From assembly GCA_017303335.1 (NCBI GenBank), contig JAFLBK010000004.1:310001-374000 (forward strand): DNA of 64,000 nt, written 5' to 3'. Shown piece by piece: positions 8,138 to 17,395 of this stretch. Numbering within the stretch: the first letter of the stretch is position 1; each line of letters starts with the position of its first letter. This DNA is from Chitinophagales bacterium (GTDB lineage: Bacteria; Bacteroidota; Bacteroidia; Chitinophagales; Chitinophagaceae). The translations under genes were made by a program, and so were the position numbers. The notes under the pieces were generated by a model that did no database searches, was not told where the DNA came from, and worked only from the letters and a program-made list of their open reading frames with translations.

Positions 8138-10246
8138 ATGAAATTCTTCCCCGAATCCGCCCTGGTGCAGTTGGAATACGAGAAGGTGAAAACCCTGCTG
8201 GCAGCGCATGGCCGAACCGAATACGCGAAAGAAAAAGCGGCGAACCTCCGCATCCATACCCGGAAGGAGTTTATTCATACCGAACTGCAGCAATCCTACG
8301 AATTCAAACTCTTGTTGCTGGGCGGTCAGCATTTCCCCAACGATTTCACCCATGGGCTCAGCAAGGAACTTAAACTCATCGGCATACCCGGTGCGGTATT
8401 GAGCGGCGAACAGTTTCTGCTGATCCGGAAACTGACCGAGAATACCGGCAGCATCTTCCGCTGGTTCGATAACGACCGGCGCACGGCGTACCCGGCCCTG
8501 GCGCAGGTAGTGAAAGATTCCTATTACGAGAGGGTCATCATTGAACTGATCGATGAGGTGCTGGATGAAGCGGGCCTGGTAAAGGATACTGCCAGCGAGG
8601 AACTGGCCGGTATCCGCATGAACCTGTACCGGAAACGAAATGAGCTGCGCCGGGTTTTCGACCGCATCGTAAGCAAACTCAACAAACAGGGTTACCTGGC
8701 CGATATCGAAGAAAGTTTCATGAATGGCCGGCGGGTGCTGGCAGTGTATGCCGAACAAAAAAGAATGATCAAAGGGATCCTGCACGGCGAAAGCGACAGC
8801 CGCCGCACTTCGTTCATCGAACCGGAGGAAACCACCGAACTCAACAACGCCATCTTTTCCCTGGAGAACGACGAACGCAAAGAGGTATACCGCATTCTCC
8901 GGAAACTGACGCAGGACCTGTCGGTATACGCTTCTTTACTCAAGGCCTACCATGCCATCGCCGGCGAATACGATTTCATCCGTGCCAAGGCCCGGTTCGC
9001 CCTGGAATACAACGGCAACCTGCCCGTGGTGGTCGACAAAGCGCAGGTGAAACTCATCCAGGCCTATCATCCCTTGCTCTACCTCTATAATAAAGCGAAC
9101 GATAAACCCACCATACCGGTCGACATCAGCCTGCACGAAAAACAACGCATCCTCGTCATCAGCGGTCCCAATGCCGGGGGCAAAACGGTTACGCTCAAAA
9201 CGGTAGGACTTACACAGCTGATGATGCAGAGCGGTTTGCTGGTACCGGTAAACCCGGACAGCGAATTGGGCATTTTCAAACAGCTCATGATCCATATCGG
9301 CGATACCCAAAGCCTGGAATTTGAACTGAGCACCTACTCATCGCACCTGAAGAACATGAAGCATTTCATGGAGAACGCCAATGGCAAAACCCTTTTCTTC
9401 ATCGATGAACTGGGCAGCGGCAGCGATCCCAACCTGGGCGGCGCCTTCGCCGAAGTGATCATGGAAGAACTGGCGCTCAAACACAGCATCGGCATCGTTA
9501 CCACCCATTACCTCAACCTGAAAGTGATGGCGAACAAGGTACCGGGTATCATCAACGGGGCCATGCAGTTCGACGAAAAGAAACTGCTGCCCATGTACAA
9601 ACTGGTGGTGGGCAAGCCCGGCAGTTCTTATACGTTTTCCATCGCCGAACGCATCGGGCTGGAAAAGCGGCTGATCGACAAGGCCAGGAAACTGGTGGAT
9701 GAAGATCATTTCACCCTGGATAAATTATTGAACCGTACCGAACAGGACCTCCAGCACATTGATAAGGAAAAAGCCACCCTGCAGAAACTGCTGAAAGAAA
9801 ACGAACGCCTGAAAAACGAGATGCAGCAGGTGATGGACAAGGAACGCCACCGGCAGGAGATCGAGCGGCTGAAACAGCAGAACCGGGTTACCGAAGAAAA
9901 ACTGGCCTATATCAAAGACATGGAGCGCCGGCTAAAAGCCATGGTGATCGAGTGGCGGAAAACAACGGATAAGGATAACGTGGTGAAGATGATCCATGCG
10001 TTGCTGTTCCGGCAGAAGGAAAAGATCAGCGCTGAAAAGCAACAGAAAAAACTAGCCGAGAAATTCGAAGAGATCGGAGGCGAGGTGAAAGTAGGCGACA
10101 AGGTGAAGATGAAAAAGAACCGCAGTACCGGTATCGTAAAAGAGATACGCGGCAAAAAAGCCCTGCTCCAGGTAGGCATCATGCCCATGACGGTGGAGTT
10201 GAAAGACCTGGTGGTGATCAGGGATAAAGAACCCGAAGCCCAATAA
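8138..10246 (+). CDS. mutS2: Endonuclease MutS2-like ATPase, short form without Smr domain
   Basis: A 702-residue MutS-family ATPase. The MutS core and lever helices fill residues 1-300, then the ATPase: Walker A GPNAGGKT at about 343-350, signature STYSSHLKNM, Walker B FFIDELGSGSDP at about 420, and THYLNLKVMA. A coiled clamp follows (about 530-630), then a small KOW-like basic module GGEVKVGDKVKMKKNRSTG. Classical MutS2 proteins are nearly 800 residues and end in an Smr nuclease domain, which is absent here; short forms are known in Bacteroidota. MutS2 acts on branched DNA or stalled ribosomes. The ATG at 8138 is preferred over the TTG at 8120 because a -7 box (TAACTTTG, 8105-8112) would place the transcript start at about 8118. 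Confidence 0.88.
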   Translation: MKFFPESALVQLEYEKVKTLLAAHGRTEYAKEKAANLRIHTRKEFIHTELQQSYEFKLLLLGGQHFPNDFTHGLSKELKLIGIPGAVLSGEQFLLIRKLTENTGSIFRWFDNDRRTAYPALAQVVKDSYYERVIIELIDEVLDEAGLVKDTASEELAGIRMNLYRKRNELRRVFDRIVSKLNKQGYLADIEESFMNGRRVLAVYAEQKRMIKGILHGESDSRRTSFIEPEETTELNNAIFSLENDERKEVYRILRKLTQDLSVYASLLKAYHAIAGEYDFIRAKARFALEYNGNLPVVVDKAQVKLIQAYHPLLYLYNKANDKPTIPVDISLHEKQRILVISGPNAGGKTVTLKTVGLTQLMMQSGLLVPVNPDSELGIFKQLMIHIGDTQSLEFELSTYSSHLKNMKHFMENANGKTLFFIDELGSGSDPNLGGAFAEVIMEELALKHSIGIVTTHYLNLKVMANKVPGIINGAMQFDEKKLLPMYKLVVGKPGSSYTFSIAERIGLEKRLIDKARKLVDEDHFTLDKLLNRTEQDLQHIDKEKATLQKLLKENERLKNEMQQVMDKERHRQEIERLKQQNRVTEEKLAYIKDMERRLKAMVIEWRKTTDKDNVVKMIHALLFRQKEKISAEKQQKKLAEKFEEIGGEVKVGDKVKMKKNRSTGIVKEIRGKKALLQVGIMPMTVELKDLVVIRDKEPEAQ

Positions 10247-10268
10247 AAAATCCCGGTAAAACCGGGAT
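10244..10268 (-). terminator. Terminator of tRNA-Ser
   Basis: Perfect 8-bp stem ATCCCGGT/ACCGGGAT (10250-10257 with 10261-10268), three-base loop, followed on the minus strand by six T. It lies 5 nt after the tRNA 3' end and also backs the mutS2 stop codon. Confidence 0.85.
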
Positions 10269-10273
10269 CCGTG

Positions 10274-10357
10274 CGGAGAGAGAGGGATTCGAACCCCCGG
10301 ACCTTTTGGGTCAACGGTTTTCAAGACCGCCGCATTCGACCGCTCTGCCATCTCTCC
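10274..10357 (-). tRNA. tRNA-Ser (anticodon TGA)
   Basis: The 84-nt sequence folds as a class II tRNA: acceptor stem GGAGAGA/TCTCTCC, discriminator G, D arm beginning TGGCAGAGCGG, anticodon arm with loop CTTGAAA (anticodon TGA), a long variable arm, and the T arm with GGTTCGAATCC. The long variable arm and G73 are serine identity elements. CCA is not encoded. The gene stands alone between mutS2 and the ABC transporter, with its own terminator. Confidence 0.97.
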
Positions 10358-10448
10358 GCGGCAAAAATACGTTTACAACCTTTTCAATCCAAACTTATTT
10401 GAACGGAAACGGCACACTGGCATTTTCATTTACCTTCGCTGCGCAGAC

Positions 10449-12296
10449 ATGAAGCATCTTTCTTCCCTCAATAAATATTTCTGGAAGTACCGCTGGCATT
10501 TTATGCTGGGCTTTGTATTCATTGTACTCACCAACTATTTCCGCATTCTTTCGCCACAACTGACCGGGTACGTGGTAAACACGGTGGTGCATTCCATTTC
10601 CGCCTCACCGGCCGGCACCTCACAGGCCGAGATCAGGAAAGGAGAGAAGAACTACGATTACCTGGTGCAGCAGATCATCGCCGGTTTTGAAGAAAAACCC
10701 GAAAACAAGATACTCTATGCCGGACTTACCCTGTTAATACTGGCCATCATCAGCGGCTTCTTCATGTTCCTCATGCGGCAAACCATCATCGTGATGAGCC
10801 GCCACATCGAATACGATCAGAAAAACGAGATATTCAATCATTATCAACAGCTCGACAGCGGCTTTTATAAAACACACAGCACCGGCGACCTGATGAACCG
10901 CATTTCGGAGGATGTAAGCCGTGTGCGTATGTACACCGGCCCGGCGCTGATGTACTTCATCAACCTGGCCGCCGTGATCGGCTTCAGTATCTTCTTCATG
11001 CTGAAAGCCAGTCCGAAACTGACGCTGGTGGCTTTATCGCCCCTGCCGGTGCTGGCCATCGCCATCTATTTTGTAAATACCATCATCAACAAAAAAAGCG
11101 AACGCATTCAGTCGCTCCTGAGCAATCTTACCACCAATGCCCAGGAATCCTATTCCGGTATCCGGGTGATCAAATCCTTTGTGCAGGAAAAAGCCATGCT
11201 CGGTTTCTTTAAACAGAACAGTGAAGCTTACAGGGATAATGCGCTGAGCCTTGCCCGTACCGAAGCCATTTATTTTCCCAGTATGGCCTTGCTCATCGGG
11301 TTGAGCACGCTCATCACCATCATGGTGGGGGCTCTGGACGTTGTGCGGGGCGTACCCGGCGCCAATGTGGGCCAGATCGCCGAATTCGTCATGTACATCC
11401 AGATGCTCACCTTCCCGGTAAGCGCCATCGGGTGGACGGCCAGCATGACCCAGCGTGCAGCCACCTCACAACGCCGCATCAACGAATTCCTGCTCACGGA
11501 ACCCGCCATCAAAAATGAGCCGTCGCCGGAGAAGCCGGAGTTGCAGGGCAATATCAGTCTTACCAATGTTCATTTCACTTATCCGCATACGGGTATACAG
11601 GCTTTGAAAGATTTTTCACTCCAGGTCCGCAAAGGAGAAAAGGTTGCAGTGGTGGGTCGTACCGGTTCGGGAAAATCCACCCTGGCGCAACTGCTGCTGC
11701 ACATGTACGAACCGCAGCAGGGGCTGGTGAGTTTTGATGGCATCCCCGTAAACCGGATCGATCTCCAGTCGCTCCGCAACCAGATCAGCTATGTACCCCA
11801 GGATGTTTTCCTGTTCAGCGAAACGATCAGCAACAACATCCGTTTCGGCATGAACGAAGCCACGGAAGACGATATAAAGAAAGCCGCCATCCAGGCCAGC
11901 ATACACAAAGAGATCACCCAGTTTGCCGAAGGGTACCAGACCCTGGTAGGCGAGCGGGGGGTAACGCTCAGTGGCGGACAAAAGCAACGGATATCGATCG
12001 CCCGGGCCCTGGTGAAAGATCCCCGTATCGTGATCTTCGACGATTGCCTGAGCGCCGTTGACGCCCGAACCGAAAAAGAGATCATCGGCAACCTCTACCA
12101 GTACCTCAACGATAAAACTGCCATCATCATCACGCATCGCATCTTTTCGCTGTTTGAATTCGATACCATCGTGGTGATCGATGAAGGCCGGATCGTAGAG
12201 CAGGGAACGCATGCGGAACTGATCGGGCAAAAAGGATATTACGCCGATATGTACGCCCGCCAGCAGGAACAGGAGCGGGAGTCTCCATCTGCCTGA
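10449..12296 (+). CDS. ABC transporter, fused permease and ATPase (MsbA-like exporter)
   Basis: A 615-residue half-transporter that would act as a homodimer in the inner membrane. The N-terminal ABC type-1 membrane domain has six segments within about 20-330, with a long first periplasmic loop (about 45-85). The ATPase domain contains Walker A GRTGSGKST (about 403-411), the Q-loop YVPQDVFLFS, the signature LSGGQKQR (about 508), Walker B IVIFDDCLSAVDA and the H-loop THRIFSLFEFD. It groups by eye with MsbA/lipid or multidrug exporters; the substrate cannot be told. A TACCTTCG element sits about 10 nt before the ATG and may be its -7 box. Confidence 0.9.
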   Translation: MKHLSSLNKYFWKYRWHFMLGFVFIVLTNYFRILSPQLTGYVVNTVVHSISASPAGTSQAEIRKGEKNYDYLVQQIIAGFEEKPENKILYAGLTLLILAIISGFFMFLMRQTIIVMSRHIEYDQKNEIFNHYQQLDSGFYKTHSTGDLMNRISEDVSRVRMYTGPALMYFINLAAVIGFSIFFMLKASPKLTLVALSPLPVLAIAIYFVNTIINKKSERIQSLLSNLTTNAQESYSGIRVIKSFVQEKAMLGFFKQNSEAYRDNALSLARTEAIYFPSMALLIGLSTLITIMVGALDVVRGVPGANVGQIAEFVMYIQMLTFPVSAIGWTASMTQRAATSQRRINEFLLTEPAIKNEPSPEKPELQGNISLTNVHFTYPHTGIQALKDFSLQVRKGEKVAVVGRTGSGKSTLAQLLLHMYEPQQGLVSFDGIPVNRIDLQSLRNQISYVPQDVFLFSETISNNIRFGMNEATEDDIKKAAIQASIHKEITQFAEGYQTLVGERGVTLSGGQKQRISIARALVKDPRIVIFDDCLSAVDARTEKEIIGNLYQYLNDKTAIIITHRIFSLFEFDTIVVIDEGRIVEQGTHAELIGQKGYYADMYARQQEQERESPSA

Positions 12297-12337
12297 TAGC
12301 CATGGGCAAAGGCCCCGCAAATACCCGCACTTATATT

Positions 12338-12366
12338 TTGCAGAATGAAAAACAATTTTATCTTTG
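12338..12366 (+). promoter_or_regulatory. Promoter of the PUR-domain gene
   Basis: TTG at 12338-12340, 18 nt, then TATCTTTG at 12359-12366. Leader of about 40 nt before the GTG at 12413. Confidence 0.65.
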
Positions 12367-12412
12367 CTTCGCCCCGAAAAAAGGCAATCGTTAAAAACTA
12401 AAACTTACAACA

Positions 12413-12865
12413 GTGGCGTACGAGAACAATGACAAAAAACAGGACAGTGTTTACAGCAAACGCATCAGGGCCGGAAAACGCAGAACGTATTTCTTCGATG
12501 TACGGGAAACACGCGGCAACGATTTTTACCTGACCATCACCGAGAGCCGTAAGCGTTTTGATTCAGAGGGATACGACCGGCACAAGATATTCCTGTACAA
12601 AGAAGACTTTAATAAATTCATCAAAGGACTCAATGAGGCGGTTGATTACGTAAAAACAGAATTAATGCCCGACTTTGATTTTGACGCCTTCAACCACGAT
12701 ACCCCGTACGAAGGGGAAGAAGGTGTTGGTGCTCCCGTTGCCGAAGCTCCCAGGGCTGAAGTAGTGGCTGCTGCACCGGCACCCGCACCGGAAAAAGAAG
12801 AAGCTCCCGAATCAAGTAATATTTCCGTTGATAACGGAAGCGCCGAGGAAGTAGACAAGTGGTAG
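12413..12865 (+). CDS. DUF3276 family PUR-domain nucleic-acid-binding protein
   Basis: A 150-residue protein whose first 85 residues match the bacterial PUR-alpha-like fold (DUF3276): SKRIRAGKRRTYFFDVRET, then FYLTITESRKRF and HKIFLYKEDFNKFIKGL. Homologues in Bacteroidota and spirochaetes bind single-stranded nucleic acid; the Borrelia relative regulates translation. The C-terminal third is an acidic, Ala/Pro-rich tail that looks disordered. The start is GTG (MAYENN by translation), supported by a promoter 47 nt upstream and by the absence of an ATG in frame. A strong terminator follows. Function in this organism is inferred from the fold only. Confidence 0.85.
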   Translation: MAYENNDKKQDSVYSKRIRAGKRRTYFFDVRETRGNDFYLTITESRKRFDSEGYDRHKIFLYKEDFNKFIKGLNEAVDYVKTELMPDFDFDAFNHDTPYEGEEGVGAPVAEAPRAEVVAAAPAPAPEKEEAPESSNISVDNGSAEEVDKW

Positions 12866-12900
12866 CAGCTCAACTAAAACCAAAACTAATTGCCGGAAAG

Positions 12901-12925
12901 CCTCCCCAAGCGGGAGGTTTTTTTA
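12901..12925 (+). terminator. Rho-independent terminator of the PUR-domain gene
   Basis: CCTCCC/GGGAGG stem with a 5-base loop, then seven T. Confidence 0.88.
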
Positions 12926-12940
12926 TTGTAACTTGTCGTG

Positions 12941-13435
12941 ATGAAAAGAATGATACTGAGTTTTTGGGCGGCATTGTTTGCCATAGCCGTTCATGCACAG
13001 TCTTCCTGCGGTATTGTGCGTGCCTGGGCTTACTTTACGGTATCCATGCCGGGTGCGCAAATGGTGGATGATAACGGGAATCCCGTTCCACCGGTACCCA
13101 ATGTGAACCGGTTCATCTATGTGGAATGCGCCGGAGGGAAGAAGCCGGTTATTGGCCAGGTGGTGTATAATGAGGAAATGTTTGCGGCAACGGTTGTCGC
13201 AACCACAGGCGGAACCATTTCGCCGGGTAAGAGGAACTCGGATGAAAAAGACATCCGGCTTAAAGCCCGGAAAGGCAACCGTATCTGGAAAATAGAACTT
13301 CGACCCATTGCCGATAAACCACAAAATCCGGAAGCTTGTAAAAATATCCGGCTGCAGGGAATCATCGCCGGGAAAAACTGTGTCTTTCGAATACCCGCTT
13401 CAGAACTGCAGTTGTATACGCCCCCGGCTTACTGA
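12941..13435 (+). CDS. Secreted protein of unknown function
   Basis: A 164-residue protein I do not recognise. Residues 1-20 are a clean signal peptide (LFAIAVHAQ), so it is exported. The mature part has four Cys (near residues 23, 48, 136 and 146) that could form two disulfides in the periplasm, several Pro/Gly turns, and no transmembrane segment. It starts only a few bases after the previous terminator, with a weak -7-like TAACTTGT 4 nt before the ATG; a GTG one codon earlier is an alternative start. It ends 3 nt from the convergent pgi gene. Confidence 0.65.
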   Translation: MKRMILSFWAALFAIAVHAQSSCGIVRAWAYFTVSMPGAQMVDDNGNPVPPVPNVNRFIYVECAGGKKPVIGQVVYNEEMFAATVVATTGGTISPGKRNSDEKDIRLKARKGNRIWKIELRPIADKPQNPEACKNIRLQGIIAGKNCVFRIPASELQLYTPPAY

Positions 13436-13438
13436 TGA

Positions 13439-15031
13439 TCAACGCATTCTTTTATAGGCATTGATGAGCCCATTGGTTGAGCCGTCGTGCGAATCAATAT
13501 TTCCATCCCCATCGAGTTCAGGCAGTATTTTATTGGCCAGCACCTTACCCAGTTCAACACCCCACTGATCGAAGCTGTAAATATTCCAGATCACGCCCTG
13601 TACAAAAATTTTATGTTCATACATGGCCACTAACTGGCCGAGCGTATAGGGGGTAATCTGTTTCAGCAGGAAAGAATTGGTAGGCCTGTTGCCTTCGAAC
13701 ACCCGGTACGGGTTATCGTGCGGTGTTCCGTTCATCAGGGCCTCGGTTTGCGCAAAGAAATTACTCAGGAGTTTTTGATGATGATCGCCCGTTGCGTTAT
13801 GGCTGATCGCCGGTGCAATGAAATCGCAGGGGATGAGCTGTGTTCCCTGGTGTATCAGTTGATAGAAAGCATGCTGACCATTGGTACCCGGCTCTCCCCA
13901 GATCACAGGCCCGGTGGCATAGTTCACATTATGGCCGTTACGGTCTACATACTTGCCATTGCTTTCCATATTCCCTTGCTGGAAATACGCGGCAAAGCGA
14001 TGCAGGTATTGGTCGTAGGGGAGAATGGCCTCGGTTTTCGAATCAAAGAAGTTTCCGTACCAGGTGCCGATGAGGGCCATCAGTACCGGAATATTCCTGT
14101 CGAATGCCGTTTCCCGGAAATGAATATCGGTTGCATGGGCGCCTTGAAGTAATTGCTCAAAATGATCGTAGCCGATCGTCAGGGCGATGGATAACCCGAT
14201 GGCGCTCCAGAGGCTGTAACGTCCGCCCACCCAATCCCAGAATTCGAACATGTTCTTCGGGTCAATGCCGAATCGCACCACATCCTTTTCATTCGTGCTG
14301 AGCGCTACGAAATGTTTAGCGATATGCGCCTCGTCTTTTGCCTGTTGCAGAAACCAGTTGCGGGCCGTATGGGCATTGGTCATGGTTTCCTGGGTGGTGA
14401 AGGTTTTACTGGCAATGAGAAACAGCGTTTCATCAGCCTTTACTTTCTTCAATGTTTCCACGATGTGGGTACCGTCTACATTGCTTACAAAATACGTTTC
14501 GATACCTTCCACCCAGTAGGGCTTTAAGGCCTCGGTAGCCATTACCGGTCCCAGATCGCTGCCACCGATACCGATGTTTACGATATATCTGATCTTCTTC
14601 CCGGTATATCCTTTCCAGTTGCCGGTATGTACTTCGGCGCAAAAGGCCTTCATCTGGGCAAGTACTTTTTGAATGCCGGGCATCACATCCGCCCCGTCGG
14701 AGAGCACGGGTTTGCCGGAGAAATTCCGCAGTGCGGTGTGTAATACCGATCGGTTTTCGGTTTCGTTGATTTTCTCGCCGGTGAACATGGCCTCCATGGC
14801 GTCTTTCAGTTTGCACTCCTGCGCCAGTTGTATGAGAAGTTCAAGGGTGTTTTCCGTAATAAGGTTCTTTGAATAATCAAAGAGAATATCGTTATGCTGT
14901 ATCGAAAACCGGGCAAAGCGGCCGGAATCATTGTAGAAAAGATCCCGCATCTGGATACCGTCGAATAGCTGACGATGCTGGCGGAGCGCTTGCCAGGCCG
15001 GGGTAGAAGTAGGGTTGATCTTCGGAAACAT
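13439..15031 (-). CDS. pgi: Glucose-6-phosphate isomerase
   Basis: A 530-residue cytosolic enzyme of glycolysis that interconverts glucose 6-phosphate and fructose 6-phosphate. PGI signatures are clear: [20 protein letters not shown], the SKTFTTQET phosphate-binding loop, [13 protein letters not shown], and [20 protein letters not shown] with the catalytic Glu and His region; the C-terminal [10 protein letters not shown] motif is present. Length matches the long (about 550-residue) bacterial and eukaryotic form. The gene stands alone between convergent and same-strand neighbours, with an AT-rich upstream stretch (15034-15060) of repeated AATTAA-like units. Confidence 0.97.
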   Translation of the reverse strand: MFPKINPTSTPAWQALRQHRQLFDGIQMRDLFYNDSGRFARFSIQHNDILFDYSKNLITENTLELLIQLAQECKLKDAMEAMFTGEKINETENRSVLHTALRNFSGKPVLSDGADVMPGIQKVLAQMKAFCAEVHTGNWKGYTGKKIRYIVNIGIGGSDLGPVMATEALKPYWVEGIETYFVSNVDGTHIVETLKKVKADETLFLIASKTFTTQETMTNAHTARNWFLQQAKDEAHIAKHFVALSTNEKDVVRFGIDPKNMFEFWDWVGGRYSLWSAIGLSIALTIGYDHFEQLLQGAHATDIHFRETAFDRNIPVLMALIGTWYGNFFDSKTEAILPYDQYLHRFAAYFQQGNMESNGKYVDRNGHNVNYATGPVIWGEPGTNGQHAFYQLIHQGTQLIPCDFIAPAISHNATGDHHQKLLSNFFAQTEALMNGTPHDNPYRVFEGNRPTNSFLLKQITPYTLGQLVAMYEHKIFVQGVIWNIYSFDQWGVELGKVLANKILPELDGDGNIDSHDGSTNGLINAYKRMR

Positions 15032-15093
15032 GAACGGAATGAAGAATTAATAATTAAAAATCGGGTGAGTAACGAAGATAAAGTTTGTAAAAC

Positions 15094-15120
15094 AAAAACC
15101 GCAGACATATTGTCTGCGGC
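15094..15120 (-). terminator. Terminator of the lipoprotein gene upstream of pgi
   Basis: Stem CCGCAGACA/TGTCTGCGG (15099-15107 with 15111-15119) followed on the minus strand by TTTTTG. It separates the lipoprotein gene at 15148-16023 from pgi. Confidence 0.8.
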
Positions 15121-15147
15121 CCGGTAAAAATAATCAGTACAAATTGC

Positions 15148-16023
15148 CTATTGTTTTTTCGGGATCATTCCCCGGATGCCCATATCGATCACCGTATCGC
15201 CATTATTGGGATCGTAGGTGCCGTTGCCATCCACATCGATCCATTCAAAACTCTTGTTCACGGAAAGCGAAACAACGATGTTGATATCCGTGGTTTCATT
15301 GCCGGTGATAGACAGCGGAGTCGTGAATTCGCCTGTTACAAGGCAGGAACCTTGTGGAATCGGTGATGTGGCAAACAATGGATTCGGAACCGTGGTGGCT
15401 CCGGGAGGCGCCTGGCCGGTTGTAAGAAATCCATAGCCAAGATATTTGCCCTCCACAGCCCAGTAGCCTTGCAGTTTATTACTATTTACGGCAATGGTTG
15501 AATCTTTTACTTTATAACTGGTGAGATAGGTATTAAAGCCGATAAACGAAGCCACGGTGGCATCGATGGTTTGGCCGAGAGCGTTCATATACACGTTGTA
15601 ATTCTGGTAGGCCAGCGATACACGCAGCCAGGTATAATTTCCGGGAGCGATGTTTTTAACGGGTACGCTCAGAAAAATCTGGTTGTTCCCGGCAAATTTC
15701 GATTGGGAGAAACTGATGGCATTCGAGCCTCCGGTGGTTACTTCCGGGGCCCGGTAAAGAACAGCCCCTGCGCCGATAGCGGTAAAGGGAGATGTGGTCA
15801 TTTCCAGGTAATGAGCGCTCATGCTGTTGAAGCGGGGCGATTGGCCGGCATGACCGGCAGGCATGGGCGCCGGTTGTCCGATGGCATTGAGCCGTACCTG
15901 GGTCGAATCGAATTTAAAAATGAAATTTACGTTTGCCCCGCTGTTACCTGTTTCGGGGTTTTTCTGACAAGATTGGAAAAAAAAGGCGGCGATGGCTATC
16001 GCCAGGATGGATTGAAACTTCAT
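15148..16023 (-). CDS. Lipoprotein of unknown function with a calcium-loop-like C-terminus
   Basis: A 291-residue lipoprotein: signal peptide with Cys19 in the lipobox region FFFQSC. The mature protein is rich in beta-strand-like alternating sequence and Gly/Asn/Thr, as in surface proteins of Bacteroidota. Near the end DVDGNGTYDPNNGD looks like an EF-hand or dockerin-like calcium loop. I do not recognise the family. It lies downstream of threonine aldolase on the same strand (57-nt gap) and has its own terminator. Confidence 0.7.
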   Translation of the reverse strand: MKFQSILAIAIAAFFFQSCQKNPETGNSGANVNFIFKFDSTQVRLNAIGQPAPMPAGHAGQSPRFNSMSAHYLEMTTSPFTAIGAGAVLYRAPEVTTGGSNAISFSQSKFAGNNQIFLSVPVKNIAPGNYTWLRVSLAYQNYNVYMNALGQTIDATVASFIGFNTYLTSYKVKDSTIAVNSNKLQGYWAVEGKYLGYGFLTTGQAPPGATTVPNPLFATSPIPQGSCLVTGEFTTPLSITGNETTDINIVVSLSVNKSFEWIDVDGNGTYDPNNGDTVIDMGIRGMIPKKQ

Positions 16024-16080
16024 AGTTGGTTGTGTTTGTGTGCAGGGGAGGAAACGCAGCCGGGCGGGAATTATTTCCCC

Positions 16081-17100
16081 CTACATTGCTTCGATCACGG
16101 ACTGCAGTCGATTTAGCATTTCCTTAGTAAAGTCGAGATGGGTCACCATACGTACCTGGGTTTGTGAGATCGGAAGACATAAAATGTTCTCTTGCTTCAA
16201 TTTGTCGCAAAAGCCACGGGCCGAATCGAAGTTGCCTTTCACTTCAAAGATCACAATGTTGGTCTCGACAGGCATGATATGTCCAATGAATTCCTTTTTT
16301 GCCAGTGTTTCGGCAATCTGCCAGGCGTGATCGTGATCTTCTGCCAACCGGCCGATATTATTTTCAAGGGCATAAATTCCCGCTGCCGCGATATAACCGG
16401 CTTGCCGCATCCCACCCCCAAAAACCTTGCGTACTCTCCGTGCCTGTTTAATGAAATCGGATTTCCCGAGCAATAAACTGCCCACCGGGGCTCCCATTCC
16501 TTTACTCAAACAAACGGAAATACTATCGAATAACTCCCCATACTGCCGGGCTGTTTCGTTCTGGGCAACCATTGCGTTCCATAGCCGGGCGCCATCCAGG
16601 TGAAATCCAAGATTATTTTTTAAGCAAACCGCTTTAATTCGCTGTATTTCAGAAAAATCATAACAACTACCACCACCCCTGTTAGCTGTATTCTCGAGGC
16701 TGACGAGCCGTGTTCGGGTGCGATGAACATCGTCGGGGTTGATCGAATCTTCAACTTGTTGGGCCGTGATTCGCCCCCGATCTCCTTCAATGGGCCGCAC
16801 CTGGCAACCGCTGTTAAAGGCGATTCCACCACCTTCGTAGATATACACATGGCTCATCTTTTCGCAGATAACCTCATCGCCGGGCTGGGTATGGCATTTT
16901 ATGGCGATCTGGTTGGTCATGGTGCCACTCGGACAAAAAACGGCTGCCTCCATCCCGAACATATCTGCGGCCATGGCTTCCAGCCTGTTAACGGTGGGGT
17001 CTTCGCCAAAAACATCATCTCCGACTGGGGCTTTACACATGGCATCCAGCATGGCGGGGGTCGGTTTTGTAAACGTATCGGAACGGAGGTCTGCTATCAT
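16081..17100 (-). CDS. ltaE: Low-specificity L-threonine aldolase (PLP-dependent)
   Basis: A 339-residue fold-type I PLP enzyme that splits threonine or allo-threonine into glycine and acetaldehyde. The start [14 protein letters not shown] is typical of the family; [12 protein letters not shown], the stacking His in [11 protein letters not shown] (about residue 84), [11 protein letters not shown] with the PLP-binding Asp, and the Schiff-base Lys in [11 protein letters not shown] (about residue 200) are all present. The frame is open 26 codons further upstream, but the family start and a -7 box ending 4 nt before this ATG support 17100. That spacing implies a leaderless mRNA. Related beta-eliminating lyases cannot be fully excluded. 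Confidence 0.9.
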   Translation of the reverse strand: MIADLRSDTFTKPTPAMLDAMCKAPVGDDVFGEDPTVNRLEAMAADMFGMEAAVFCPSGTMTNQIAIKCHTQPGDEVICEKMSHVYIYEGGGIAFNSGCQVRPIEGDRGRITAQQVEDSINPDDVHRTRTRLVSLENTANRGGGSCYDFSEIQRIKAVCLKNNLGFHLDGARLWNAMVAQNETARQYGELFDSISVCLSKGMGAPVGSLLLGKSDFIKQARRVRKVFGGGMRQAGYIAAAGIYALENNIGRLAEDHDHAWQIAETLAKKEFIGHIMPVETNIVIFEVKGNFDSARGFCDKLKQENILCLPISQTQVRMVTHLDFTKEMLNRLQSVIEAM

Positions 17101-17104
17101 AGCC

Positions 17105-17112
17105 CAAATATA
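17105..17112 (-). promoter_or_regulatory. -7 box of the threonine aldolase gene, 4 nt from ATG
   Basis: TATATTTG on the minus strand, then 4 nt and the ATG. No clear -33 TTG at the usual distance. Expected transcript start is at or beside the ATG. Confidence 0.55.
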
Positions 17113-17147
17113 AGAAGGTAGGGGCATGAATCTGCCATTGATGACTG

Positions 17148-17165
17148 AACTACAGGCCTGTAGTT
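17148..17165. promoter_or_regulatory. 18-bp perfect palindrome between ltaE and rpoD
   Basis: AACTACAGGCCTGTAGTT is a perfect dyad located about 48 nt upstream of the ltaE start and 230 nt upstream of rpoD. It looks like an operator for a dimeric regulator; no regulator is assigned. Confidence 0.45.
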
Positions 17166-17277
17166 GATCGTATGACAAATTTGCGTATTTGGAAGGGCGG
17201 CGAAGCTTTTCACGGCATTATTATCCCCATTCATCCCTTTTTTTGCCCAATCGCTATGAAATGCGGGCTTCATAACG

Positions 17278-17285
17278 TACCTTTG
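17278..17285 (+). promoter_or_regulatory. -7 box of the primary sigma factor gene
   Basis: TACCTTTG matches the Bacteroidota -7 consensus. The -33 element is not clear. The leader to the rpoD ATG would be roughly 105 nt. Confidence 0.5.
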
Positions 17286-17395
17286 CAAATAATTTTAGCC
17301 GGAAAATCGAGCATTAACCATTCGTTTGCAACACTTTCCCAACAAAATTGGTCTTGATTCTGTTTAAGTTAAGATTCAGCGTTTAATACAACACA

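Noticed and set aside
12859..13071. 70-codon frame across the terminator after the PUR-domain gene
   Set aside because: It runs through a strong hairpin terminator and overlaps a better gene with a signal peptide.
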